A stretch of DNA of 6,067 nucleotides from an uncultured Bacteroidota bacterium (GTDB taxonomy: Bacteria; Bacteroidota; Bacteroidia; Bacteroidales; UBA12481). Of this stretch, positions 5,872 through 6,067 are shown piece after piece. Below the pieces are notes generated by a model. The model was not told the origin of the DNA. It did not search any database and was given only the letters and a program-made list of their open reading frames with translations. The position numbers were made by a program, and so were the translations under genes. The stretch is taken from contig CAILAQ010000772.1 of NCBI GenBank assembly GCA_903832165.1, positions 1 to 6,067 of the forward strand. Reading direction: 5' to 3'. Each line of letters opens with the position of its first letter. The first letter of the stretch is position 1.

Positions 5872-6067
5872 TTAAATTAATTCAATAATCATTTTAGCTT
5901 CGGATTGGAGCTTTATCCATACAATCACCGAGGGCGTGCCTTCCGCATCGTACTCCACCGCATAACGGAAATCGTTCCCCCTTGGCACTGGTTTGCCGTT
6001 GATTGTAAGTTTGATATCCTTTTTATCCCAGTTTTTTATAATGAAAGCCGGATTAACAATAGGTGAA
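5872..6067 (-). CDS. C-terminal end of an unrecognised protein, probably a secreted carbohydrate-active enzyme
   Basis: The minus strand from 6066 encodes 64 residues in one open frame, beginning SPIVNPAFIIKNWDKK and ending SEAKMIIELI, followed by the stop TAA at 5874-5872. The start and most of the gene lie beyond the right edge. The visible part alternates polar and hydrophobic residues with turn motifs (TINGKPVPRG, then YDAEGTPSVIVWIKL), which points to a terminal beta-sandwich domain of the kind that closes many extracellular glycan-degrading enzymes. I do not recognise the family. The gene is immediately upstream of, and in the same direction as, the GH106-like gene, so it probably belongs to the same cluster. 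The inverted-repeat element begins only 4 bp after its stop codon, so any terminator for this gene would have to be formed by that element. Confidence 0.75.
   Translation of the reverse strand, partial: SPIVNPAFIIKNWDKKDIKLTINGKPVPRGNDFRYAVEYDAEGTPSVIVWIKLQSEAKMIIELI

Noticed and set aside
5655..5888. Plus-strand open frame of 77 codons through the inverted-repeat element
   Set aside because: The C-terminal half is a translation of the heptamer array (repeated Leu/Ser/Val/Cys) and the N-terminal half is antisense to the glycosidase signal peptide.

Overview
The window looks like a piece of a Bacteroidota (Bacteroidetes) genome, probably part of a carbohydrate-utilisation locus. Three observations support this: secreted enzymes are encoded head to tail on the minus strand; no gene has a clear Shine-Dalgarno sequence and the sequence before start codons is A/T-rich or featureless; and the enzyme families (a GH106-like glycosidase and a fused alpha/beta-hydrolase + SGNH esterase) are typical of polysaccharide utilisation loci (PULs) in this phylum. 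No SusC/SusD, sensor or regulator is inside the window, so membership of a PUL is inferred.

Layout in + coordinates; all genes read on the minus strand. 1-772: the N-terminal 257 codons of a cytoplasmic, all-helical conserved protein that runs off the left edge and is probably unrelated to the enzymes. 773-1019: a spacer of low-complexity heptamer repeats plus a REP-like palindrome. 1020-3002: a secreted 660-aa protein with two complete hydrolase modules, each with its own visible catalytic residues. 3003-3067: a 65-bp A/T-rich spacer with no visible terminator. 3068-5713: a secreted 881-aa GH106-like glycoside hydrolase with an F5/8C (discoidin-like) domain placed late in the chain. 5714-5871: a spacer almost filled by a 140-bp element (5728-5867) with 22-bp terminal inverted repeats and an internal 7-bp repeat array. 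5872-6067: the last 64 codons of another gene that runs off the right edge, probably another secreted enzyme.

In transcription order the genes are: right-edge gene, GH106-like glycosidase, dual esterase, then the helical protein. The likely division of labour is that the esterases remove acyl groups from a decorated polysaccharide while the glycosidase removes a terminal sugar, with L-rhamnose the best guess from family membership. This would fit an acetylated, rhamnose-containing glycan such as a pectic rhamnogalacturonan, but the substrate cannot be read from the sequence.

The most useful annotation corrections are these. (a) The longest glycosidase reading frame would start at 5740, inside the inverted repeat; the real start is almost certainly 5713. 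(b) The two repeat-rich spacers share a GACNNNN period-7 pattern, which suggests a common repeat family in this genome. I do not see a clearly novel defence, RNA or mobile system; the inverted-repeat element and the dual-hydrolase fusion are the most interesting objects.
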